From the NCBI GenBank assembly GCA_027422505.1, contig JAPQWV010000329.1, forward strand, positions 496,001 through 560,000: DNA of 64,000 nt, in the 5' to 3' direction. The DNA comes from Craterostigma plantagineum (Eukaryota > Streptophyta > Magnoliopsida > Lamiales > Linderniaceae). Position 1 is the first letter of the stretch; each line of letters begins with the position of its first letter. The position numbers were made by a program, and so were the translations under genes. Shown here piece by piece: positions 20,473 through 30,705 of this stretch. The notes under the pieces are model-generated. The model saw only the letters and a program-made list of their open reading frames with translations, ran no database searches and was not told where the DNA came from.

Positions 20473-22879
20473 TGTAACGACCCGACTTCCTAGATACGTA
20501 TTTTGGCGGATTTTCGCAGCGTAAGCAGCGGAAAGCCCATTTAATTAAAACTTTTAAAACATAATAGTATAAATATGTTCAATGTCTAAATCCATAAGTC
20601 CAAACACAAACACATTTTTATTTATTGACTCGAAGCCCAAGAAGTACACGCCCAAATTTAGAAACACAAAACATAAACTCGTTCCACAGGTCGCGTCCCA
20701 TGTACTGCGCCGCCCTCAAAAGTCCGTGGAGTCACCGCCACCAGCCGCCTTACCTACACACGTAAACCCTGAGCTTTTGCCCAGTAGATGAAAATATGCA
20801 TGAATACAAATGCTCTCACATCTCAAACCCGGCACCTCACAAATGCACGCTCGACATCTCATACGCTAGTTCCTATTTCAACTCTTAACTCATAAATAGG
20901 GCCCTAGGCTAGACTCGAAATCCACGCATAAAATGTCATATAATGTCATGATAGTACGGCCCCATCTCGGTCTCAACCGTAACTATAACAATGACAAGTG
21001 GTAACGGCCCCATCTCGGTCTCAACCGCACCTTATTGACAAGCGGCCCCATCTGGGTCTCAACCGCAAGCGCTTCAGCGAATCGTATCCTGACAACTAAC
21101 ATCGATCACTTTGCCCCACTCATCTACACTACCGTGACCCCACACGATTATAACTCCTCTCGTACCACGTGTATGCAAATGACATGCAAATAAAATGCAA
21201 CATATCACCACGCAACATATAAAATGTAATGTATCGGCCCGAGGTATTAGCTCGGCCCGATCTCGAAAATCCTCATACACCAAATAATTCGGGCCCGAAG
21301 CCCGCGTTCCGATTTTATCGGCCCGAAATCTTAACCACCAAAAGTCTCTCCGGAATTTCACTAAGAGTTACCAAAATTTAATCATATTCAATTTAAGACC
21401 CTAATTTCACAATTTGTCCATATTTTAATATATTTTCAAATTCTAACGTCCAATCTCAAAATATCACTTAAGTTCCCAATTTAAAAATATATTTCTGAAT
21501 TTTACATTTAAAAACACCAAAATTTCATAATTTACTTTTTAGGACCCGAAAGTTTTCCTAAGCTTCAGATCTACCCGAATCTTTAAAAATTTCAGATCTG
21601 CCCCAAAATCTTTATATTTCTTTAAAAATCTACCTTGTTCGGAACTTTACAACACAGACTCCCTGAATTTTGTAAAATTTCGATTAAGTCCTAAAATTTT
21701 AAAAATAACTATTTTATACGGCTGTGTTGCGACAGTTTCGGATTTCTCAATGATCACAAGGTAAACGATGTCCGATGGACTTGAAATTTTAACCACAGAT
21801 AAAGGACTTACATAACATGATTCTGTCCAAAGGGATTTCTTGTCCGAGGTCTAGATTGTGAGATATGAATTTTTGAACCTCTTGGCCGAAATGGATAAAT
21901 AAAACCCTAGAAAACACTAATCCTCCCCAAGTTTTGTTCTATCCTCTTAACCACAATTCCTCTAACTCTATTCTTATTTTTCATAAACCTAAACTTCATA
22001 AAGATTAAGGTATTAAGCTGGCCGAATTTTAGCATGTAGCATCATCACGAAAATCATACAAGAAATTCACGTTTAGCACATAAACACGTATAAATTCGAA
22101 AGAGATCATGCAATCACGTAAAATTCACGGATTCAAAACTTGTTTACGTGCGTAGGTGATCTTCACCTACCTTAAATTCCGGAGATAACTACATAACGGG
22201 TTGTTTCGATGTGATCCCGACCTTAGAGTTTCGATCCCGAGCTCCCGAAGGTTTTTCTCCTCCTCTCTTTTCTCCTTCTCTTCTTTCTCCCTTTTTCCTT
22301 TCTTTTTCTTTCTCTCCTTTCTTCCTTTTCTCTCTCACTCTCACGCCTCTCCTCTCCTCTCTTTCTATTCTTTTTAGCTTATTTATTCTTATTTATCTTC
22401 ATGTAATATTAATTGATTAGGTGTATTAAGTGGTATATTAGTTAGGTTATTTTGTCCTCTTTCCATTATAGAGATGCATGGAGGTGGCTTGATTGTTAGA
22501 TCTTGTCTCCATACTCACATGGAGATGGATGGAGGTGCATTTATTAAGTCAAAGATCTTGTTTTATTTACCACACTCACATGGAGGTGAATTGAAATTAT
22601 TTATTTATTTTTCCCTTACTTAATTTTAGCCATAATAATTTTATTATTGGTTATTATTATTTTATACTATTGGGCCAAAATTCCTAACCACTAATCTATC
22701 TCTCTAACATTTGGGCCATTATTCTCCATTTGGCCCAAAAGTATTTCGGCCCCTTTTTAAATTATTCGGATCCAATTCTAAATTCTTGGCTCGGCACGGA
22801 AAGAAATCGGTGTATGTTCGAAATCGACTTCACACATTCCAAATATTATTAATCCCGTATAAATTTTACGGGCATTACA
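20473..22879. repeat. solo Gypsy-type LTR F, copy 1 (TSD TAGAA)
   Basis: It starts TGTAACGACCCGACTTCC, ends CGGGCATTACA, and is flanked by perfect 5-bp repeats TAGAA (20,468-20,472 and 22,880-22,884) that interrupt the RNase H gene. No PBS, polypurine tract or coding region lies inside its 2,407 bp, so it is a solo LTR left by LTR-LTR recombination, or a non-autonomous insertion. Inside are three copies of CGGCCCCATCTCGGTCTC (20,957; 21,005; 21,043) and a pyrimidine-rich stretch (22,255-22,375). Strand is left open because no internal region fixes it. Confidence 0.85.
20957..21065. repeat. three GGCCCCATCTCGGTCTCAAC units in LTR F
   Basis: A 23-bp unit CGGCCCCATCT(C/G)GGTCTCAA... recurs at 20,957-20,979, 21,005-21,027 and 21,043-21,065 with 15-25 bp spacers, and again in copy 2 (47,398-47,506). 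It could be a protein-binding array in the LTR. Confidence 0.7.
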
Positions 22880-23361
22880 TAGAATAGGAATTTTGTCATA
22901 ACCTAACCAAAATTACTAACTGTTTGTTTCATCAAAAGAACTTGTTGACAACAATTTCCTAACGCAATATATTCAGCTTCCGTTGTGGAGATGGGCGACA
23001 GCATTTTGCGTCTACTAGACCAAGTTACCAGGGAATTTCCAAGTAATTGGCAAGTTCCACTAGTACTTTTCCTATCTTTGCTACAACCGGCATAGTCGGC
23101 ATCGGAATATCCCATTAATGAGAATTCATTCGTATAAGAATACAATAGACAAAAATTCACAGTACCCTTGATATATATAAGTATACGCTTGACTGCTGTC
23201 AGTGAGATTCCCTGGGGCAGACTGATATCTCGAACACATACCAACAACAAACATACTATCGGGGTGACTAGCAGTTAAGTAGAGAAGGCCTCCGATCATA
23301 TCTCGATATTCTGTTTGATCAACTAGTGTACCTGCTTCGTCACTGTCAATTTTGGTGGACT
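22880..23361 (-). pseudogene. Copia element E RT/RNase H middle part, copy 1
   Basis: Minus-strand frames carry GYSDADYAGCSKDRKSTSGTC, the STTEAEYIALGNCCQQV RNase H motif, and the upstream GGLLYLTASHPDSMF run. A frameshift lies near 23,220. The gene is cut at 23,360 by the Gypsy A / LTR G insertion; its continuation toward the RT active site survives only in copy 2 (61,181-62,025). Copy 2 equivalent: 49,357-49,839. Confidence 0.8.
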
Positions 23362-23364
23362 GTG

Positions 23365-26014
23365 AGTGGCGCCCCTGACTTCCACCACCCATTCTTAGTA
23401 CTAATCCATGTGACTGCGTGTGATATAAATGAAATCTACATACGAAAACGCGTACAAAACTTTTTCTTTTATATAAAGGAAACCTTTCTGTACAATACAA
23501 AATATTCATAGGACATAAATACAAGGTAGAGTGCGCATGCGTGTTCAAAATAATCTATTGGCCCGCCACTCAGGTCGCATCCATGTACACACTGCCACCA
23601 CAAAAGTCCTCCGGAAGCTTCAAAAATTGGCCTCGCCCTCGTAAAGATCACATACCGTGATCCCATGAACCTACAATACATAAATTCGTGGAGTGAGCTT
23701 ATAGCTCAGTAAGTGAAAGCCATGCATGCCATGCACGTGTCCTAATTTGCAAAGGCATCCGCGCCAATGCTCCCTAGACCTCATATTTTCCTTGTCTTGT
23801 CTTGTCATGGAAGGCCCTCGGCTATCTTGCTATGCACCATCATGGAGCTCGAATCCACAAGGGATAAATAATCATATAAGTGGCAATACCCACTCAAGGG
23901 AGGCTAACCCTAGGGCGCATTTTCTGTCCCAAGGTGGTTTCATACGCCAGGCGGACACTTCACACTGGTAGGCTAATCTGAGTAGTCAACACCAGAGATA
24001 CCCTCGATGTCGCTTACTCCCTCAGCTCGCACCCTCCAGGTTTCACGATTCGCCATGAGGGCATTAGCCCTAAAATCATGTCTTGTCTTGTACATGTCAT
24101 GTCTTGACGGTAGCGCCCTACGACATCACCATGGTAGCATAGAAGAGCCGTGACTCAACTATCAGTCGACATCAAACGCCCATATCGGCGAATCTTTATC
24201 GCTCTCAGGCGATCATATATTATGCACGCGCTCATATCATGCCTTTCGTTCTAAACGTGCGTGCATATGCTCATGACATGAATATGCGTGTATGCCATCA
24301 TGTCATGTAATTAAATCAATGCGCATCATGTAACACAAATAATTCAAGTAGGAATCAAATAATATCATAGAAACACATAACACATAATTTCATGCACATC
24401 CAATTATGTGTTGTAGTTGGGACTTCCACTTACCTGGTACTCCTTAGCTATTTAATTTAGCGTACTGTAAATCGCTAATCTTCGAACCCTAAGTATGGAA
24501 ACATAAAATCAGGGTTTGTTAGTCTAGTTATAATTTCACGAAATTGGCATAATTTGAAAACCCTAGTTTGGACTTCTATAAATTTCGAAACCCTAAAATT
24601 TCGAACTTTAACTTAAACTGAGAAGTACCATATCAGAGATAGATCTCGACATAAAATAAAAATGGGTCTTGACATAAATCTTGAGATAAATGTCGAGCTT
24701 GATGTCGAGATCTGACATAAATTTCGAGGTTAGCATTAACTAGATGTCGACATGGATTTCGAGATACATTATAGAATGAATCTCGACATGTTTCTTGGGA
24801 TAAATCTCGAGTGGAATTGTGAAATGCTATTAATATAAATCTCGGCATGTTGATAAATCACGAGCTTTAAAGTCATCGAGATTCATGGATGTTGAGCTCT
24901 TACACCAAATGTCGAGATAATATGTAGAATTTTGAAGTCAATATCACGCATGGATTTCGATGTTCATTGTAAGAATACATCTCGACATAAATTAAGATGG
25001 ACCTCGAGCTGCTTTGCTAGTTAAATCTTGATATGCTTTCGAGATGTATACTGAGATAATAAACAAATATATCGAGCTGTATATTGGAATTATAAACAAG
25101 GATTTCGAGACTAATTATGGTATTTCGATACCAACTTCAAGATAGATCTCGAGTTTCATTTTGAGTTTTCATCCAACTGAAAATCACATCTCTCAGTCAT
25201 CAATTGAGATATTCCCCTATAACCATATGCCTATCAACTGAACTTCCACTAGTTTAACATTGAGAACCTGATATCGAAATCCTAAATCAGTATCTACGAT
25301 TAAAGTTCCCCACAAGACATGTTAAACCCTAAAATCATTAGTAGTTAAAACCCTAATTCTTTCCAACCCTAACACTTAATAATTTTCCCTAAACACGTTA
25401 ATATATGAGACAAGCATACAAAACTATCAAAATAATCTATACCTTTTTAGCTGAGTAACGAGTTCTGCTTGAGATCTTTTCGACTTCTTCTTTTCTTCTT
25501 TTTGTGTTTCCGTTAATTCCTTGGTGGTGAACTTAAGATAAGCATGTCATCTTTTATTACCCCTTGCGTGTTACTTTAGCCAAATTTCGTTGGCTTCTGT
25601 TTTTTTTTTTTTTTTTATCAATTATCTAGTTTAACTTCTTAAGTAATATTCTCATAATATTATATACTATATATACTGCCTTGTAGCTAGGAATTTAATT
25701 TCATTAATTGGTACACAACACTATCTCGAGAAGCATAGCCTTCGAGATTCAAAGATCTCGAGGTCTCAAGGTTTCGTGATATAAAATTTCGAGATCCTCC
25801 TATCCGACATTGTTATTAAATTCGAATCAACTTCCTCTCAAAATTATAAATCTCGAGACATTTAAGATTTCGAACTTCTAATCCTTCTAATAACATCTAA
25901 TATGTAATCACGTTGGCACATAAAATCATAAAACATATTCCATGCATTCACGTAAGTCACATAATATGGATGCATATTTATTGGCCGGCTGACTTACGGG
26001 GCTCGGGTATTACA
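23365..26014 (-). repeat. left (3') LTR of Gypsy element A, copy 1
   Basis: It runs from AGTGGCGCCCCTGAC to CTCGGGTATTACA; on the minus strand it starts TGTAATACCCGAG. It matches 30,706-34,093 and lies left of the polypurine tract, so it is the 3' LTR of a minus-strand element. The preceding five bases CTGTG (23,360-23,364) form the TSD with 34,094-34,098. It contains arrays of TCTCGAGA-type motifs (24,600-25,180 and 25,720-25,890) and a poly-T run near 25,602-25,617. Confidence 0.85.
24600..25180. repeat. array of TCTCGAGA / TGTCGAGAT motifs in LTR A
   Basis: More than 20 variants of (A)TCTCGAGA(T), TGTCGAGCT, ATCTCGACAT and TTTCGAGAT occur in about 580 bp at irregular spacing, in AT-rich surroundings. 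The same array recurs in every LTR of element A: right LTR copy 1 about 31,970-32,500, copy 2 about 51,105-51,640 and 58,435-58,980. Confidence 0.75.
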
Positions 26015-26019
26015 ACCAC

Positions 26020-26040
26020 TCCCCTTAGAAGGGATTTCGT
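26020..26040 (-). other. polypurine tract region of Gypsy A, copy 1
   Basis: On the minus strand GGGACGAAATCCCTTCTAAGG and GGGAGTGGT lead into the LTR start TGTAATACCC, a motif typical of Tekay/Del-type chromoviruses. Confidence 0.65.
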
Positions 26041-26648
26041 CCCCGAAATCAGGTAGGGAAAAATAACTCAGGGTAGCGGTTTCTCATGTCATCTTCCTGT
26101 TCCCATGTAGCTTCCTTGGTGGACTGATTCTGCCATAATACTTTGACTAACGAAATCTCTTTATTCCGTAATCATTTCACATCATACACTAGGATTTCCA
26201 CTGGCTTTTCCTCATAACTCAAATCTGGCTTGAGCTGTTGATAAAGATTTTCGGTGTTCAACACATGGCTTGGATCTGCGACGTGTTTTCGCAACGTCAA
26301 GACGTGAAAAACATCATGTACTTGAGCTAACGAGGCTGGTAATTCGAGTTGATGTGCTACTTCGCCAACTCTTCTGAGGATTTGAAACGGTCCTATGTAA
26401 CGCGGACTTAACTTGTCCTTTTTCCCGAACCGCTTTACGCCTTTCATCGGGGATACTTCGAGAAATACATAATCCTCTGTTTCAAATTCTAGTGGTCTAC
26501 GCCTTTGGTCTGCATCGCTTTTCTGTCTACTTTGGGCCATTTTCATCCGTTCACGTACCTTTGATATTGCTTCCGTCATTTCTGCACTAGCTCGGGCCCT
26601 AGTATCGCCCGTTCTCCAACTTCGTCCCAGTGAATTGGGGATCTGCAT
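26041..26648 (-). pseudogene. Gypsy A integrase C-terminus and chromodomain, copy 1
   Basis: The 158-codon frame (26,172-26,648) has the integrase C-terminal LSPRYIGPFQILRRVGEVAH block (GPY/F module) followed by the chromodomain start (LSYEEKPVEILVYDVK). A TGA at about 26,170-26,172 ends it. In copy 2 the same codon is CGA (Arg) and the domain reads on through RNKEISLVKVLWQNQ and EATWEQEDDM to 52,502. Such a C-terminal chromodomain marks the Tekay/Del chromovirus lineage and would direct integration to particular chromatin. The stop is a CpG-to-TpG type change private to copy 1. Confidence 0.85.
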
Positions 26649-27588
26649 TTGTATCCGTATAACGCTTCATATGGAGCCATTCCGATCGTTGCATGAAGCT
26701 GTTGTTGTATGAGAATTCAATCAAAGGAAGGTATCGGCTCCAATTTCCTTTTAAGTCGAGCACGGAGGCTCTTAGCATGTCTTCCAACATCTGGATTGTT
26801 CGTTCAGACTGGCCGTCTGTCTGGGGATGGTAGGCAGTACTGAAGATAACTTGGTTCCCATGGCCTTCTGCAAACTTGTCCAGAACTGGGATAAGAACCT
26901 CGAATCACGATCGGAAATAATCGAGATTGGAACTCCAAAAGTCGTACTATTTCTTGAATATACAGTTCCGCGTATCATTCCATTGAGAATGTCGAACTGA
27001 TAGGTAGAAAGTGGGCAGACTTGGTCAGCCTATCAACGATGACCCATATAGCGTTGTGGCCTTTCACGATCTTAGGCAGGCCGACGACGAAGTCCATCGT
27101 AATGTGATTCCACTTCCATTCAGGTACTGGTAGGGATTGCAAAGTTCCTGCCGGCCGTTGATGCTCTGCTTAATTTGTTGACACGTCAGGCATTGGCTTA
27201 CGAAGGTTGCGATTTCTCTTTTCATCCCTGGCCACCAAAAATGGCTTCGTAGATCTCTGTACATCTTCATCGCTCCCGGGTGGATAGAATAAACGGTGGT
27301 ATGGGCTTCCGTCATGACAGTCTTTCGAAGTTCGGTGTCGTTAGGAACATATAGACGTTTTCTATAGTATAAGGTTCGGTCATCTCGTATGGTAAAGTCT
27401 GCTGATCTTTGTTCCATTGACGCTTCTTTGATTTTTAGATATAACTCGTCATTCTTCCGTGCCTGTGTAATCTGCTCCATCATTGTGGGTCGAAGTGTTA
27501 ACGCTGCAAGTCTTGTCTCAATCTCGCCCATTTGTATCACTTCTACTTCAAGCCTTTGTAATTCTGTATTTACAGTCTTACGGCTCAA
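26599..27588 (-). pseudogene. Gypsy A integrase, copy 1 (frameshifted)
   Basis: Frame 27,064-27,588 has the integrase zinc-finger region (HPGAMKMYRDLRSHFWWPG, then CLTCQQIK). Frames 26,772-26,978 and 26,599-26,790 carry the catalytic core remnants ([17 protein letters not shown] with the second Asp; [24 protein letters not shown]). Frameshifts near 27,100, 26,780 and 26,640 break it. Copy 2: 53,026-54,039, where the H-P of the finger is H-L. Confidence 0.85.
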
Positions 27589-27698
27589 CGCATCTGCGAC
27601 AGAACAAATTCGGAAGTCGATTGATTCTGATCACTCATTGATTCGTCTGGTATCTAAGTATATGATTCATTTAGAAGTTAGTTTACTAGACCGAAAAT

Positions 27699-28110
27699 TT
27701 ATGACGGTTTCCCCGGATGGTAGCAAATCACGCAGTCATAATCTTTGACTAACTCAAGCCATCGTCGTTGTCTCATATTTAGCTCCTTCTGAGTGAAGAA
27801 GTATTTGAAACTCTTGTGGTCAGTGAAAATCTCGCATCGCTCGCCGTATAGGTAATGCCTCCAGATCTCGAGAGCAAAAACTACGGCGGCAAGCTCTAGG
27901 TCGTATGTCGGGTAGTTCTTCTCATAATCTTTGAGTTGTCGTGAGGCGTATGCAACTACATTCCCGTTTTGCATTAGAACGCATCCCAGCCCGTTCTTAG
28001 ACGCATCACCGTAAACGGAAAATCCTCTAGTTCCTGTCGGAATAGTTAGCACTGGGGCCGTAGTGAGTCGTCGCTTAAGTTCTTAAAAGCTTTGCTCGCT
28101 AGCGCCGTCC
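27699..28110 (-). pseudogene. Gypsy A RNase H, copy 1
   Basis: The frame at 27,699-28,052 shows [39 protein letters not shown] and FTDHKS, the Ty3/Gypsy RNase H signature with D, E and D residues. A TAA near 28,084 separates it from RT. In copy 2 (54,281-54,502) it is cut after WRHYL by a one-base loss. Confidence 0.85.
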
Positions 28111-28119
28111 CATTGAAAT

Positions 28120-28864
28120 GGAGTATTCTTCTTTGTTAGCTTCGTCAGGGTTGATGCAATCTTGGAGAAATCTTTGATAAACTTCCGATAATTCCCAGCT
28201 AATCCGAGAAAACTTCGTATTTCTGTGACATTCGTCGGTTGAGGCCAGTTGTTAATAGCCTCGATCTTGCTGGGTTCAACAGAAATTCCATTTCCTGAGA
28301 TAACGTGTCCAAGAAATGCGACTTGATTGAGCCAGAATTCGCATTTCTTGAATTTCGCATATAACTGCTTTTCTCGTCCAATATGATCTTCAAGTGTTGT
28401 TCATGCTCCTCTTTGGTCTTCGAATAGATGAGAATGTCATCGATGAATACGATAACACACTTATCTAGGAATGGCTTGAATACCCGGTTCATTAGGTCCA
28501 CGAATGCTTCCGATGCATTAGTCAGCCCGAAAGGCATGACTAGGAACTCATAGTGCCCGTAGCGGGTACTGAAAGCCGTCTTCGGAATATCCTCTTCTCG
28601 GATTTTCAACTGATGATATCCCGATCTCAGGTCTATCTTCGAAAAGACGATTGCGCCTTGCAATCGGTCGAATAAGTCGTCAATTCGAGTGATGGGGTAT
28701 TTGTCCTTGATTGTAATCTTGTTCAGCTCCCTATAATCGATGCAATGCTGCATCAATCCATCTTTCTTCTTAACAAACAAAACCAGTGCTCCCCATGGTG
28801 AGAAGCTTGGCTGAATGAACCCTTTTTGCAACAGTTCATCTAGTTGCTCCTTCAATTCCTTCAA
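28120..28864 (-). pseudogene. Gypsy A reverse transcriptase, copy 1
   Basis: The frame at 28,199-28,864 holds [39 protein letters not shown] (first catalytic Asp), the VMPFGLTNA block and [13 protein letters not shown] (FIDD active site). Compared with copy 2 a 7-bp loss near 28,378 throws the frame just after that box. The thumb region continues in another frame to about 28,120. Confidence 0.9.
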
Positions 28865-29630
28865 CCAGCTGGAGCGAGTCGGTACGGTGCCTTAGAATCG
28901 GTGTAGCTCCTGGCACTAGATCAATCGTGAATTGAATTTCACGATCCGACGGAAGTCCGGGTAAGTCTTCAGGAAACACATCGGGAAAATCTCGTACTAC
29001 TGGAACTTCTTCTAACTTCGGGGATGAACGTGTCTTGAGCAAACGATGTGCCTTCATTGGTGAAATCTTGGGAATCTTACCACGCTTGCTACTTCCCGTG
29101 AACGTGAATGGTTCGGTGTCTCCTAGGTTAAAGGTCACTTGCTTACGGTTACAGTCAATAACTGCTCCGTATTTCGATAGCCAGTCCATTCCGATGATTA
29201 CTTCATAATCGTTCATTGGAATGACTATCAGGTCAACGGGTAAGGTCCTATCGTTCACTATTACTGGGCTATCTCTCAAGATTTGGTTGTTTCTCGTAGA
29301 GGTTCCATGTGGGATGCTAACATTATATTCGTAGTTAACTAGGTTAGGCGTAACCCCGAGTCTCGCCACGTAGTTAGTAGACGCAAATGAATGCGTGGCT
29401 CCTGAGTCAACTAATATGTATGTCGGGGTTGAATGGATTAGGAGAGTACCTGCCACCACAGACGGGTTGTTCTCCGCCTTCTCAGAAGTCAACGTGTAAA
29501 CTCTAGCAGGTAACGTAGGTGGCCTAGTTTGAACAGGTGCTTGACTTCCAGACGGAGTCCCCGTGCATGCCTTGGAAAAGTGGCATGTCTTGCCACACTT
29601 ATAGCAGACTGCATTCTGAGAATAGCACAC
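28836..29630 (-). pseudogene. Gypsy A gag zinc knuckle and aspartic protease, copy 1
   Basis: This 264-codon frame has a CX2CX4HX4C knuckle (CYKCGKTCHFSKAC) near its start, the protease active site YILVDSGATHSFAS, and the conserved VIIGMDWLSKYGAVIDC. It ends with the RT-proximal [19 protein letters not shown], after which a frameshift separates it from RT. Copy 2 splits into 55,591-56,091 and 55,292-55,594 through a one-base loss at IIGMD-W. Confidence 0.9.
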
Positions 29631-29738
29631 GCCCAGATGTCATCGTGTGCACCTGGGACATGGGGGTATAGTCATTGGAGGTCTTCCCTGAGTAGGACTA
29701 AGTTGCTGTGGAGGTCCAGATCGGTTCTGGAAATTAGG

Positions 29739-30552
29739 TCAGGCATTCTTGGGGTTAAAGGGCTTCTTCGGGTTACCTCCACTCCATTTCGGCCCTTGAA
29801 CAAACTTTCTCTTTGCTTCATGGGCTCGAATAATTCGAAGTTCGGCTTGCTCTGCCATTAACACGTGTTCAGCTACTTGAGCATAGGTGGCTCCTTGAGA
29901 TCCGGCCATGTTCACATCTCTATATAATTCGGGCTTTAAGCCCTCCAGGAAACGCTCCACCTTCAATGCATCTGTGCTCACCATGTGAGCTGCGAATCGG
30001 GACAATTGCTCGAACTTCCTGATATACTCTGCTATGGTCATCTGCTGGCGTAAATTGATGAATTCAATCATCCTTTGAGCTCTGACTGGGGTGGTAAAAT
30101 ATTTACTCCTAAAGAGTTCCTTGAACCGGTCCCACGTCATTGTCACGGGATCTTCAAAGGCGAGAATTGTATCCCACCAATGGCCTGCACTCCCTCTCAG
30201 CAGGAAGGCAGCACATAACACTTTCTCATCCTCTAGAATGCGACTGTACTGAAACATACTTTTCAGAGTTCGTAACCAATCTTCAGCCATTGTAGGGTCA
30301 ACGGCATCTTCAAACGTCGGGGGATTAAGCTTGCGAAATCTTTCCCCTACTATCTCGACCCTCTCTGCTTGAGAGAGTTCGCTGCTGGACTGTCCGCCCA
30401 TATTTCGCTGTTGCATCATTTCTTGAATTTGAGCGGATTGCTGGCGAACGAGCTCCGTGAGTTGGAGAATCGCCGTATCACGATTATCAACAGGAGTTGC
30501 GGGTTGCTAGCCTTTGTCCGCGCTCCCACTGCCTTCACCTCTTGTTCTACCC
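29739..30552 (-). pseudogene. Gypsy A gag, copy 1
   Basis: The frame at 29,739-30,419 (226 codons) carries the retrotransposon gag domain: AEDWLRTLKSMFQYS, FLLRGSAGHWWDT, TWDRFKELFRSKYF and TIAEYIRKFEQLSRFA. The start used in copy 2 (ATG at 57,012, MSRTRGEGSGSADKGK) is here upstream of a TAG near 30,508, so only an internal ATG remains. The product would have formed the capsid. Confidence 0.85.
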
Positions 30553-30691
30553 ATTCTCTTATACCCTAATAGTCCCTAAGGCCAACAAATCATGCACATA
30601 CAACATTCATAGAAATATAAAACTTACTAGCAAGGCCGCTTCCGTGCTTTTGAGTGTGTGCATGGACGGTCTACAGAACTTGTAACCGAAA

Positions 30692-30703
30692 GCTCTTATA
30701 CCA
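30692..30703 (-). other. primer-binding site of Gypsy A, copy 1
   Basis: GCTCTTATACCA is the reverse complement of TGGTATAAGAGC, one base from the canonical TGGTATCAGAGC, two bases from the 5' LTR. Copy 2: 57,150-57,161. Confidence 0.75.
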
Positions 30704-30705
30704 CC

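Noticed and set aside
20473..22879. DNA transposon or Helitron
   Set aside because: TG...CA ends, 5-bp TSD and a TGTAACGACCC start fit a solo LTR; no terminal inverted repeats, and no CTRR end with hairpin was seen.
23126..23548. 140-aa minus frame (also 49,603-50,025)
   Set aside because: It crosses the insertion border: half is Copia RT and half is antisense Gypsy LTR, so it is not a natural protein.
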